A stretch of DNA of 44,832 bases from an uncultured Flavobacteriales bacterium (GTDB lineage: Bacteria > Bacteroidota > Bacteroidia > Flavobacteriales_F > PHOS-HE28), in assembly GCA_937873385.1 (NCBI GenBank), contig CALMYC010000130.1:1-44832 (forward strand), in the 5' to 3' direction. The notes under the pieces were generated by a model that was not told the DNA's origin, ran no database searches, and saw only the letters and a list, made by a program, of their open reading frames with translations. Positions within the stretch are counted from its first letter, which is position 1; every line of letters starts with the position of its first letter. A program made the translations under genes and the position numbers. Below are positions 1 to 9,400 of the stretch, in pieces.

Positions 1-120
1 GGGGTGATGGCCTGGGGGTCGACCTTCAGGTGCACGAGGGCGGGGCGGTGGCGGGGGCGGGGGTGCTCGAGGGGGGGGCGCATGGGGGGGTTGAAATGGG
101 GGGGGTGGGTCCCCCCGCCC
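1..120. other. G-homopolymer-rich contig edge, doubtful sequence
   Basis: This stretch has many runs of six to eight G (for example near 71, 84 and 101) and a C-run, unlike the balanced coding sequence beyond 130. The reading frame stays open but similarity to the paralogous protein at 1275-6161 is lost here. An assembly-edge or base-calling artefact is the simplest explanation. Confidence 0.6.
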
Positions 121-1106
121 AGCGCGGTGGTGTTCGGTTGGCCGGACCCGCCGATGGGATTGGAAAGGTCCTGGAAGTTGTCGAACACGATGCCTCGGCT
201 CTGCGGCACGAACTGTCTGGTCTTGTAGGCATGCGCCTTGTTGAGGTAGCGCCGGGTGAGTTCCAGTTCGCTGTATGGGAATGAGTACCACGGGGTGCCC
301 ATGTTGTAGAAATCGATGCGGCCCACCTCGAGTTCAATGTCGCTGGGATAGTCGCTTTGGTCGAATTTGCCATCGCCGGGGACGTTCCTGTTCCGGTCAC
401 TTTGGGCACTGGTGATGTTCACCGTGTTGTCGGTCCAGGTGCCGTTCATTTCGCCATAGTATCCGTCGCAGGGCCATGCCCCCAAATGGTCTCCATGTCC
501 ATCAGGGTTCAGTTGGCCTGAATACGGCACCGGCACATGGCCTATGATGTACACGGCCTTCACCCGTGTGGGCGCTGCATTGTAATCCGCCTGCACCAGG
601 CTGCGGATGCTTGTTACGGAGCTGGAGCGGGAAACGTCGTGCCTGATCACCCCCCATCCGTCATTCTGCAGGTCCTCGGCCAACTGGCTGAGTTCAGTTG
701 AAAGTCCCGCTGCGACCTGGTCATCCACGAGCAGGACCATTACGCCATGGTAATCAACGGCGGCCACATCGATGCCCGAGGCCACATATCCGGTGCCGGT
801 GGTTCCTGCGGCCCTCACCACTTTGTACTCGTAGTAAGCCCCCGTCACCACATTGTTGTCCACGTATTGGTTCACCGAGCCGCCCACGCTGGCTACGCTG
901 TTTCCCCATGATTGGGCATCCTTCAGCTTCCGGTATACCGTGTATCCGGTGGCTGTGGCATACGGCTGCCATGAGACGGTGATCCTAGGCGGATTGTTCT
1001 GCACTGCGGCGGCCATTTCCACGGCCTCGGCCTGGGAATAGGATTGTGCGGACAGGCCCAGGGCGACCAACGCGGAGGAAACGGCGAGGAGGAGCTGCTT
1101 TACCAT
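1..1106 (-). CDS. secreted gingipain-fold-like protein, 3' end cut by window edge
   Basis: The frame is open from an ATG at 1106 to the window edge, about 368 codons with no stop. Residues 1-25 look like a signal peptide ending near a Gln/Ser-rich cleavage region. An FN3-like segment follows (about 30-110), then a domain with [34 protein letters not shown] and [10 protein letters not shown]. The same blocks occur in the same order in the upstream protein at 1275-6161, so the two are tandem paralogues. By family resemblance this is the N-terminal half of a C25 (gingipain)-like caspase fold; activity cannot be judged because the catalytic region is missing. The last 40 or so codons become proline/histidine/arginine-rich low complexity and no longer match the paralogue. 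That tail coincides with G-homopolymers in the DNA and is probably sequencing error. The T9SS sorting domain expected by analogy lies outside the window. Confidence 0.75.
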   Translation of the reverse strand, partial: MVKQLLLAVSSALVALGLSAQSYSQAEAVEMAAAVQNNPPRITVSWQPYATATGYTVYRKLKDAQSWGNSVASVGGSVNQYVDNNVVTGAYYEYKVVRAAGTTGTGYVASGIDVAAVDYHGVMVLLVDDQVAAGLSTELSQLAEDLQNDGWGVIRHDVSRSSSVTSIRSLVQADYNAAPTRVKAVYIIGHVPVPYSGQLNPDGHGDHLGAWPCDGYYGEMNGTWTDNTVNITSAQSDRNRNVPGDGKFDQSDYPSDIELEVGRIDFYNMGTPWYSFPYSELELTRRYLNKAHAYKTRQFVPQSRGIVFDNFQDLSNPIGGSGQPNTTALGGGTHPPHFNPPMRPPLEHPRPRHRPALVHLKVDPQAIT

Positions 1107-1274
1107 TCTACTATCGGTCTTAACCTGCAGGCGCCCCGGAGAGGGTCCACGGAAGCATGCACGGAGCAGGAGTCCCTTTAGCGGAACAGGGAACGGAAAG
1201 GTTACAGGAATGGTTCAGCACAACGACGAAGGATGGAATAACTGGCATTAGTGCCGCGCATCGTGGTACCAAGA

Positions 1275-4200
1275 TCAATGTTTGACCACCGGGCACCGGG
1301 CCAACGGAAGACCCTGGGCATTGAGCAGCACGAGGATATAGGTACCCTGCGCCAAGGTGGAAATATCCACCTGCCGGTTGAATGCCGCACGCATGGCCTC
1401 CTTCCCCGCCAGATCAATGAAACTCAAGTATGCGGTTGGAGCAGGCGCATTAACCAGGACCAGGAGGCCACTGGTTGGATTCGGATGGACGATAAACCCG
1501 GGCAGGCTCTCGTTGGATGTGATCGAGGATGTTGAGCATGCATCGCCGATACCGTCCCCGTCGGCATCCGCCTGGTCCGGGTTGAAGGTCCACGGGCAGT
1601 TGTCGCATGCATCTCCAACGCCGTCCTGATCGAAGTCGGCCTGGCCCGGATTGGCCAATGCGGGGCAATTGTCGTGGCAATCAAGCACTCCGTCCTGGTC
1701 CGCATCCGGGTTTGGCACCACCCCTGTATTCCCTCCCGCGCAGTGTCCGCAACCATCCACAAAGGCAGTGCCTCCGGCCAAGCCGGCACAGTCAATGGGC
1801 TGGCCGGCGCATATACAGGCAAGGCTCCAAGTATCATTTCCCGTGGCGGGGTCGGCATCATTGCACGGGGTTCCAGGCAAGGCGGTGCCGCCCGGCACTT
1901 GGAGGCAATCGTATGGTTCCCCTCCACATGCGCAAGCATCCGTCCAAGTGTCGTTGCCCGTGCTGATGTCATGGTCGTCGCACGGGGTTCCCGGCAGGGC
2001 CGGGCCGCCTGCCATGCCAAGGCAGTCGAAAGGGAGACCGGTGCAGGTGCAATCCGCGGTCCAAGCGTCATTCCCGGTGGAAGGATCATTGTCGTCACAT
2101 GAGGTTCCCGGCAATGCGCCGCCTCCGGGAATGCCCATGCAGTCCAAGGGCGTTCCCGCGCAAGTGCAATCCACGGTCCAGGCATCATCACCGGTAGTGG
2201 CGTCGCCATCGTCGCAAGCCGTGCCGGGCAGTGCGGCACCGCCGGGCGTTCCTGCACAGTCCAGCGGTTGTCCTGTACAGGTGCAATCCGTGCCCCAGCG
2301 GTCATTGCCCGTGGCCGGGTCCAGGTCATCGCATGGCGTTCCGGGCAGGGCTGTTCCCCCGATCTGGCCCAGGCAGTCCACGGGAGTGCCTATGCAATCA
2401 CAATCCGGCGACCAGGTATCGTTGGTGGTCAACGGCAGGCCATCGTCGCATGGCATGCCAGGCAGTACGGGTCCGCCAGGCACTCCCAGGCAATCCATGA
2501 CCAGCCCAATGCACTCGCAATCGGCCGACCAAGTGTCGCCCATCGTGTTGTTGTTCCCGTCGTTGCAGATGGTTCCCGGCAGGGCGGAGCCGCCAGCCAC
2601 GCCTTGGCAATCGAGCAGGGCGCCAACGCAGCTGCAGTCCGTGGTCCAGGCATCGTCGCCGGTGGCCGGGTCGCCATCATCGCATGGGGCGCCCGGGAGT
2701 GCCGTTCCGCCCACTTCGCCAAGGCAGTCGGTGATCAGCCCGGTGCATTGGCATTCCGTGGTCCAGGTGTCCTGGGTCGTTTCGGGGTCCAGGTCATCGC
2801 AGGGGGTGCCGGGCAACGCGGAGCCACCTGGCGTGCCCGTGCAATCCAGCAGTTCACCGACGCATTGGCAATCGGCATCCACCCTGTCATTCACCGTTGT
2901 GGCCAAGCCGTCGTCACAGGTTGCACCAGGTTCAGGGGCACCGCAACCGCAGTGCCCCGGCTCCGTTTTTTCCGGATCGTTTGGGCAGCCATCCTCGGCG
3001 TCACAGGTTCCGTCATTGTCGCTGTCCAAATAGGTGCCCGCACACTGGCAAGCCGCGTTCAGCACGTCATTCGCCGTGCAAGGATCACCATCGTCGCAGG
3101 AGGAGCCCACTTGGCCGGGCATGCCGGGGCAATCATCCAAGGTGTCGCAGATACCGTCATTGTCCTCATCCCCCACGTAGGTGCCCACGCAAGCGCAGTT
3201 GGCATCGAGCACATCATTTTCCGTGCAGGGGTCGCCGTCATCGCACTGCCAGCCCGTTTCGCCGTATATGCCCGGGCAGTTGTCGTTGAGGTCGCAGATG
3301 CCGTCGTTGTCCTCATCAAGCAGTGTTCCAGCACACTGGCAGGCTGCATTCAGCACGTCGTTGACGGTGCAGTCATCGCCGTCATCACAGGAGGAACCCA
3401 CCTGGCCAGGCACGCCGGGGCAATCATCCAAGGCGTCACAGATGCCGTCGTTGTCCTCATCTCCCGCCATGGTGCCGCTGCACACGCAGTTGGCATCGAG
3501 CACGTCATTCACTGTGCAAGGGTCGCCGTCATCGCACTGCCAGCCTGTTTCCCCGTATACGTCCGGGCAGTTGTCCATCAGGTCGCAGAGGCCGTCGCCG
3601 TCCTGGTCCATGAAGGTTCCGGTGCATTGGCAGTCCGCATTGAGCACGTCGTCCACGGTGCAGGGATCTCCGTCATCACACGGCGAACCCGCCGTTCCGG
3701 GAATGCCCGGGCAGTTGTCCAAGGCATCGCATATGCCATCGTTGTCCTGGTCGCCGACAAAGGTGCCCGTGCATACGCAGTTGGCATCAAGCACATCACC
3801 TACTGTGCAAGGATCTCCGTCATCGCATTGCCAGCCCGTCTCCCCGTACACGTCCGGGCAGTTGTCCATCAGGTCGCACAGGCCATCACCATCGCTGTCC
3901 GGCAACGGCGTGCCCACGCATTGGCAAAGTGCATCCAGGCTGTCGTTCGCGGTGCAGGGGTCACCATCATTGCAGGCCGATCCCGGAACTCCCGGCACAT
4001 TGGGGCAGCCGTCCATGGCATCGCAAATGCCATCGGCATCCGAATCCTGGAAGGTGCCCACGCATTGGCAGTTGCCGTTGAGGCGGTCTCCCACGGTACA
4101 GGGGTTGCCGTCGTCGCATGTGCTTCCGATCTGGCCAGGCACGGCCGGACAGTTATCCTGGGCATCACAGATCCCGTCGCCGTCGCTGTCCTGGAAGATG

Positions 4201-6161
4201 CCGATGCATTGGCAGTTGGCGTTCAGAACATCACCCACGGTGCATGGGTTGCCATCGTTGCATGGGGAGCCAACTTGTCCCGGCACGCCGGGGCAGCTGT
4301 CCATCTGGTCGCAGATCCCATCTCCATCCGTATCCTGGAATGTGCCCATGCATTGGCAGGAGGCATCCCATGTGTCGTTGATGGTGCAGGCGTTCCCATC
4401 ATTGCACGGGGTGCCGCTGAGCGCCGGGCCTCCCGGCACGTTGAGGCAATCGGGAACCTGTGAGCTGCCCACCGCTTGTCCGAATGCCCCGAGGCTGAGG
4501 TTGTAGTAGCTTCCGCTGGCGGTCTGCTCGAGTTTCAAGGCGCGGACCATGTACTTGATGATACCTCCTGCGCCGGACACATTTTCCGTGTACGATGTAC
4601 CGGTCACGGCAGTGTTGGTCACCCGGGTCCATGTCTGTGTGCCCGAGACATAGCGGTAGACGTGGTAGCCCAGCACGTTGTCCAGGCTTCCGGCCCAAGT
4701 GAGGTTCACGGTATTCCCGTTCACGGTGCCCGACACGTTGGATGGCGGGCCCACCATGGACATGCGCAAGGTGGGGTCGCCCATCAAGGCAATATGCACC
4801 ATGCCCGCACTGGGGTTGGCCGGGGCGTAGTGACCGTTGCCGTTGTTCTGGGTAAGCTTGGTGGCGAAGCCGATGGTTTCACCCATGGCCATGTGCTGGA
4901 AATACCAGTTTGGATAGCCCGCCCAAAAGCTGGTGAGGGTGGTTCCGCTGCCGAGAGCGCTCCGCATAAAGTCGTTCTGGCAATCAAAATCGCCGAATGC
5001 GCTTCCGAAGAGTATGGTGAACACGCTTTTGAGGTTGCTGGCCGCGAAGTCGCTGGAATGCCCTATTCCATTGGCCGCATCCCAATAGCCTCCGCCGCAT
5101 CCATAGCTCCACAGGTAGCTCTGGTTGGCCATGGTGGTGAAGTAGTCGTTGTCCGTTACGTTCGCCTGCCCCACCAACGGGCTGAAACCACGGTACCCAT
5201 TGGAGGCGAACGCGTCGGTCTGCCCAACGAAGTTGTCATCCACCAGCCCGCGCACCACGGCCGTGAAGGCCCTCGTTTTCCAGTTGTGCAGCTTGGTGAG
5301 GTAGTTGCCCATGAGCGTGGTTTCGCTTTGCGAAAACACCGGGAGGTTGTAGAAATCAACGCGGCCCACGGCCAGTTCCACCGCGGAGGGAATGTTGCTT
5401 TGGTCATACTTGCCGTCGCCGGGCACGTTGTGGTTGCGCGGATCCACGGCGTAGGTGACATTGACGGTGTTGTCCGTCCAGGTCCCGTTCACATCGCCGT
5501 AGAACGAATCCGCACTCCAAGCTCCTTGATGCTCCCAGTGGCCGTCGGGGGCCATGTTGCCTGAATACGGCACGGGCACGTGGCCCACGATGAAGACCAT
5601 CTTGGTGTTCGCCGGGTCGGCATTGTAATCGTTCACCACGATGCTCTTGATGCCGGGCACGCTGGCACTGCGGCTGACATCATGCCGAAGCACCTTCCAG
5701 CCATCGCCTTCCATGTCCTGCTTCAGCTGGTCCAGTTGGGCCGCCAGGGCACCGCTGAAGTAGTCGTCAACCAATAGGATCACTTTGCCGCTTGCCTCCA
5801 CCATCGGCAACTGGATGCCCGCATTGATGTACGCCCAGCCGTCGCCCACATTCACCGTGGTCCGGCGGATCTTGTACTCGTATGAAACTTGCGGCGATAC
5901 ATTGTTGTCCACCCAGGAAAGCGCGTTGGCGTCCAAGGTTGCCACCGGACTGCCCCAGCTGGTCTCACCCTTGATCTTGCGCCAGATCTGGTATCCGGTG
6001 ATGCTGTACAGCCCGAGCCAGCTCAGGGTGATCCGCGGCGGTGAGACCTGCACCTGCGCCGATGCCCGTACGCTCGCCTCATAGGCTTGGGCCCTGGCCG
6101 GTGCCAGGAGTGCCGAAAACCAAACAAGTAAGCCCAGGAGGAGCGTTCGCATTGCCTGCAT
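1275..6161 (-). CDS. giant secreted protein: gingipain-like fold, Cys/Asp-rich repeats, TSP3 repeats, T9SS sorting domain
   Basis: 1628 aa. Signal peptide at about 1-25 ending [10 protein letters not shown]; an alternative ATG at 6152 leaves it intact. FN3-like domain at about 35-110. A C25-like domain at about 120-465 has [20 protein letters not shown] and [12 protein letters not shown] second FN3-like domain spans about 468-560. Residues 570-1070 hold ten type-A units pairing a CxDGDPCTVxD...CxC motif with an acidic DxDxDGICDxxDxCP motif. Residues 1097-1453 hold nine type-B units of the form [18 protein letters not shown]...CxCxG. Classic thrombospondin type 3 repeats span about 1480-1540, and the final 80 residues are a type A T9SS sorting domain beginning [10 protein letters not shown]. 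It is therefore predicted to cross the outer membrane and sit on the surface or be released. The acidic repeats probably bind calcium (inference). The positions where C25 enzymes carry His and Cys read YGCGGG (about 352-357) and FGSAFGDF (about 384-391), so it may be catalytically dead. Its tandem paralogue lies downstream. Confidence 0.85.
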   Translation of the reverse strand: MQAMRTLLLGLLVWFSALLAPARAQAYEASVRASAQVQVSPPRITLSWLGLYSITGYQIWRKIKGETSWGSPVATLDANALSWVDNNVSPQVSYEYKIRRTTVNVGDGWAYINAGIQLPMVEASGKVILLVDDYFSGALAAQLDQLKQDMEGDGWKVLRHDVSRSASVPGIKSIVVNDYNADPANTKMVFIVGHVPVPYSGNMAPDGHWEHQGAWSADSFYGDVNGTWTDNTVNVTYAVDPRNHNVPGDGKYDQSNIPSAVELAVGRVDFYNLPVFSQSETTLMGNYLTKLHNWKTRAFTAVVRGLVDDNFVGQTDAFASNGYRGFSPLVGQANVTDNDYFTTMANQSYLWSYGCGGGYWDAANGIGHSSDFAASNLKSVFTILFGSAFGDFDCQNDFMRSALGSGTTLTSFWAGYPNWYFQHMAMGETIGFATKLTQNNGNGHYAPANPSAGMVHIALMGDPTLRMSMVGPPSNVSGTVNGNTVNLTWAGSLDNVLGYHVYRYVSGTQTWTRVTNTAVTGTSYTENVSGAGGIIKYMVRALKLEQTASGSYYNLSLGAFGQAVGSSQVPDCLNVPGGPALSGTPCNDGNACTINDTWDASCQCMGTFQDTDGDGICDQMDSCPGVPGQVGSPCNDGNPCTVGDVLNANCQCIGIFQDSDGDGICDAQDNCPAVPGQIGSTCDDGNPCTVGDRLNGNCQCVGTFQDSDADGICDAMDGCPNVPGVPGSACNDGDPCTANDSLDALCQCVGTPLPDSDGDGLCDLMDNCPDVYGETGWQCDDGDPCTVGDVLDANCVCTGTFVGDQDNDGICDALDNCPGIPGTAGSPCDDGDPCTVDDVLNADCQCTGTFMDQDGDGLCDLMDNCPDVYGETGWQCDDGDPCTVNDVLDANCVCSGTMAGDEDNDGICDALDDCPGVPGQVGSSCDDGDDCTVNDVLNAACQCAGTLLDEDNDGICDLNDNCPGIYGETGWQCDDGDPCTENDVLDANCACVGTYVGDEDNDGICDTLDDCPGMPGQVGSSCDDGDPCTANDVLNAACQCAGTYLDSDNDGTCDAEDGCPNDPEKTEPGHCGCGAPEPGATCDDGLATTVNDRVDADCQCVGELLDCTGTPGGSALPGTPCDDLDPETTQDTWTTECQCTGLITDCLGEVGGTALPGAPCDDGDPATGDDAWTTDCSCVGALLDCQGVAGGSALPGTICNDGNNNTMGDTWSADCECIGLVMDCLGVPGGPVLPGMPCDDGLPLTTNDTWSPDCDCIGTPVDCLGQIGGTALPGTPCDDLDPATGNDRWGTDCTCTGQPLDCAGTPGGAALPGTACDDGDATTGDDAWTVDCTCAGTPLDCMGIPGGGALPGTSCDDNDPSTGNDAWTADCTCTGLPFDCLGMAGGPALPGTPCDDHDISTGNDTWTDACACGGEPYDCLQVPGGTALPGTPCNDADPATGNDTWSLACICAGQPIDCAGLAGGTAFVDGCGHCAGGNTGVVPNPDADQDGVLDCHDNCPALANPGQADFDQDGVGDACDNCPWTFNPDQADADGDGIGDACSTSSITSNESLPGFIVHPNPTSGLLVLVNAPAPTAYLSFIDLAGKEAMRAAFNRQVDISTLAQGTYILVLLNAQGLPLARCPVVKH
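1800..2848 (-). repeat. type-B coding repeats, nine tandem units
   Basis: Nine diverged tandem units of about 35 codons in the giant T9SS protein, each reading roughly [18 protein letters not shown] followed by DPxTGxDxWxxDCxCxG. Each unit has four cysteines. Unit spacing at the DNA level is close to 110-120 bases. Boundaries are approximate. Confidence 0.85.
2985..4455 (-). repeat. type-A coding repeats, ten tandem units with acidic calcium-binding-like loops
   Basis: Ten tandem units of about 46-49 codons. Each joins a [13 protein letters not shown]...CxCxG segment to an acidic segment such as [16 protein letters not shown]. Several alternate units share the phrase [16 protein letters not shown] or [16 protein letters not shown] (units ending near 3300, 3600 and 3900), so the array seems to have grown partly by duplication of two-unit blocks. 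Boundaries are approximate. Confidence 0.85.
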
Positions 6162-6462
6162 TGCGCGTTGGGGGGCACGAATTTAGAAGGTAGTGCCCAA
6201 GCAGGCGAACTGCGGCGCATGGAAGTGCGCCCTATATGGGACTGCTAACAATCTGCACATCCACCGTTGCAAAGAAACCTGGATGCCGTGGGTAGGGTAT
6301 GCCGGAGCAGCGCGAAAGTCGATGGGCAGGGACATTTCCCCGACAAAAGCCCCGCTCAGGACAACGACAATGAAAAGATGACGGTCCCTCTTGCCAAACC
6401 TTTGATGGTGGAAAGCCGTTCAACGAGGGCTATTTTTAGCGTCTCAAGACCTTCTTGCAAGC
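6162..6462. other. divergent intergenic region between the T9SS giant and the megasynthase operon
   Basis: About 300 bases with no convincing gene. It must carry promoters for both neighbours. On the plus strand AACCTTTG (6397-6404) and TATTTTTA (6431-6438) each match the -7 box TAnnTTTG at seven of eight positions, but neither has a clear -33 TTG at normal spacing. On the minus strand TACCTTCT (6192-6185) is a weak match about 25 bases before the ATG at 6161. I see no hairpin or operator I would defend. Confidence 0.5.
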
Positions 6463-9400
6463 ATGTCCAAACAAAACGGGACCCTCCCCGGATCCATCTT
6501 TTCGCTTTTAGAACACACCGTAAACACTACGCCCAATGCCCCGGCATTGATCAGCCATGCCGGCGTTCAGACGTACGCAGAATTGGCCGCCAAGGCGGGC
6601 CGGCTTGCCGCGATCCTGCAACTTCAGGGCATTTCTCCCGGTGCCGTCACCGGCCTGTGCATGGAGCGTTCCGCCGAACTTATCCTAAGCGTGTTGGGCA
6701 TCCTCAAGGCCGGCGCCGCCTACTCGCCCATCGACCGCACCTACCCCGCCGAGCGCATCGCCGGCATGTTGGAAGATGCCAAGCCCCCGGTGGTGATCAC
6801 CAGCAAGGCACACCAGCACCTCTTCACAGGCACGGCAGCCAAGGTGCTCTTGATCGAAAGCATCGATCTGGAGAACGGTCCGCTCTTCGAGGGTCCCAGC
6901 CCGGCCACGCCCGACGACCTGCTGTACGTGCTCTTCACCAGTGGCAGCACCGGCCGCCCCAAAGGCGTGGCCATGCACCATGCACCATTGTTGAACCTGA
7001 TCCAATGGCAGCTGCGCACCAGCGTTTGCGGCCCCGGCGACCGCACCCTACAATTCGCGCCGATCAGCTTCGACGTGAGCTTCCAGGAGATCTTCACCAC
7101 GTTCGCGCAAGGCGGCACGCTGGTACTGATCACCGATGAGGACCGCCTGAACAGCACCCAACTGTTGCGCAAGATCATCGCCGAGAAGATCAACCGCATC
7201 ATCGTGCCCTTCGTGGCCTTGCAATACCTGGCGGAAGCCGTAGAGCGCACGGGCGAAGTGCCTTCCTCGCTGAAAGAGGTCTTCACCAGCGGCGAACAAC
7301 TGAAGATCACCCCGGCGATCATCAACCTCTTCAAGCAACTGCCCGGCTGCCGCTTCTGCAACCAGTACGGCCCCACGGAAGGTCATGTGGTGAGCGAGCT
7401 GGAATTGAAAGGTGACCCTTCCGCTTGGCCCGCCCTGCCCAACATCGGCAAGGCCATCGACAACGTGAAGCTCTACGTGCTCGATGAGCGGATGAAGCCC
7501 GTTCCGGCCGGCGAGGAAGGCGAGCTCTACCTCGGCGGCGCCTGCGTGGCCAAAGGCTACATCGGTCGCGATGACCTTACTGCTGAGCGTTTCCTCGCGG
7601 ATCCGTTCATCACCGGTGGAAGGATGTATCGCACAGGCGACCGCGCTGCGGAATTGCCCCCCGGGTCAAGCCCGGGGCAAGCAGGCGAGATCGACTACAA
7701 AGGCCGCATCGATGGCCAAGTGAAAGTGCGGGGCTACCGCATCGAGCTGGGCGAAGTGGAAGTGGCCATGGAGAAGCCCCCCGCCGTGGAGCAGGCCGTG
7801 GCCAACGTGCGCGAGGACCGCCCCGGACTGAAACGCCTGATCGGCTACTACGTGGCGAAGAGCGAGATCGGCACCAACGAACTGCGCAAGCACCTCGCCT
7901 CCCTCCTACCCGATTACATGCAGCCGTCGGCCTTCGTGGCCGTGAAGGAATTGCCGCGCACACCCAGCGGCAAGATCGACCGCAAGGCATTGCCCGCGCC
8001 CGATGTGAAACGCCCCGAACTGGACGTAGCCTTCGCCGCACCGCAGACCGGCGTGCAGAAAACATTGGCCAACGTCTGGGCCGACCTGCTCGGCATCGAC
8101 CGCGTGGGCATCGATGACAACTTCTTCGACCTCGGTGGCAACTCGCTGTTGAGCATCCAAGCGGTGGCGCAGCTCGAAGGCCACGGCCTGAAGCTGCCGA
8201 TCGTGAAATTGTACCAGCATCCATCGATCAGGGCGTGTGCGGCATTCTTGGAAGGTGATGCCAAGGCGGTATCGCCCGCCGAGATGGCCAAGGCCCGCGC
8301 AGGGGCGAGACATGTCTCCCGCGATAAGCGGGATATCGCCATCATCGGCATGAGCGGCCGTTTTCCCGGCGCGGCCAACGTGGAAGAATTGTGGCAGAGC
8401 CTGCTCGCCAAGAAGAACAGCATCAGCACGTGGACCGCGGATGAGATCGACCCGAGCGTGCCTGAGGAGTTGCGCAACGACCCCGACTACGTGAAGGCCC
8501 GTGGCGTGATCACCGACGCCGACAAATTCGATGCGGGCTTCTTCGGCGTGAACCCCAAGGTGGCCGCGCTGATGGATCCCCAGCAGCGCGTATTCCTCGA
8601 AACGGCATGGGCCGCGTTGGAAGATGCCGCCTACGACCCCGCGCAGTTCGCGGGCCTCATCGGCGTGTACGCCGGCATGGGCAACAACACCTACTACACG
8701 CGCAACGTCATCGGCCATCCCGAGCTGATCGAGCAGGTGGGCGACTTCGCGGTGATGACCGCCAACGAGAAGGACTACATCGCCACGCGGCTGGCCTTTG
8801 AGTTCGACCTGCGTGGACCGGCGATCAGCATGAACACCGCGTGCAGCACCTCGCTCGTGGCGATCGCACAAGCCTTCAAGGCACTGCGCGATGGTGAGTG
8901 CGACATGGCCCTGGCCGGTGGCATCGCGATCACCGCACCGGTCAACAGCGGCATTGTGTACAACGAGGGCGGCATGTACAGCCCCGACGGCAGCACGCGC
9001 ACCTTCGATGCACAAGGCAAAGGCACCAGCTTCAGCGATGGTGTCGGCATCATCGTGCTGAAGCGTTTGGACGATGCCATCCGCGACAAGGACCACATCT
9101 ACGCCACGATCAAGGGCGCCGCGCTGAACAACGACGGCAGCGAGAAGGCCAGTTTCACCGCGCCCAGCGTGCGCGGACAGGCCGAGGTGATCGCCATGGC
9201 GCAGGCCGATGCGGATGTATCGCCTGATCAGATCACCTACGTGGAAGCGCATGGTACGGCCACGCCGCTGGGTGATCCGATCGAAGTGGAGGCGTTGACG
9301 CTGGCGTTCCGATCGGGCGCAGCTGTTGCGTCAACCCATGGGTCGACGCAACAATTCTGCGCCATCGGTTCGATCAAAAGCAACATCGGCCACCTGACCG

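Noticed and set aside
1424-2329. 301-codon second minus-strand frame in the repeats
   Set aside because: An out-of-frame shadow of the same repeats, rich in Arg/Ala/Thr, no domain.
2268-4463. 731-codon open frame on the plus strand
   Set aside because: It is antisense to the repeat region of the T9SS giant; the regular Cys/Asp codons of the repeats produce a stop-free shadow. No start context or domain.
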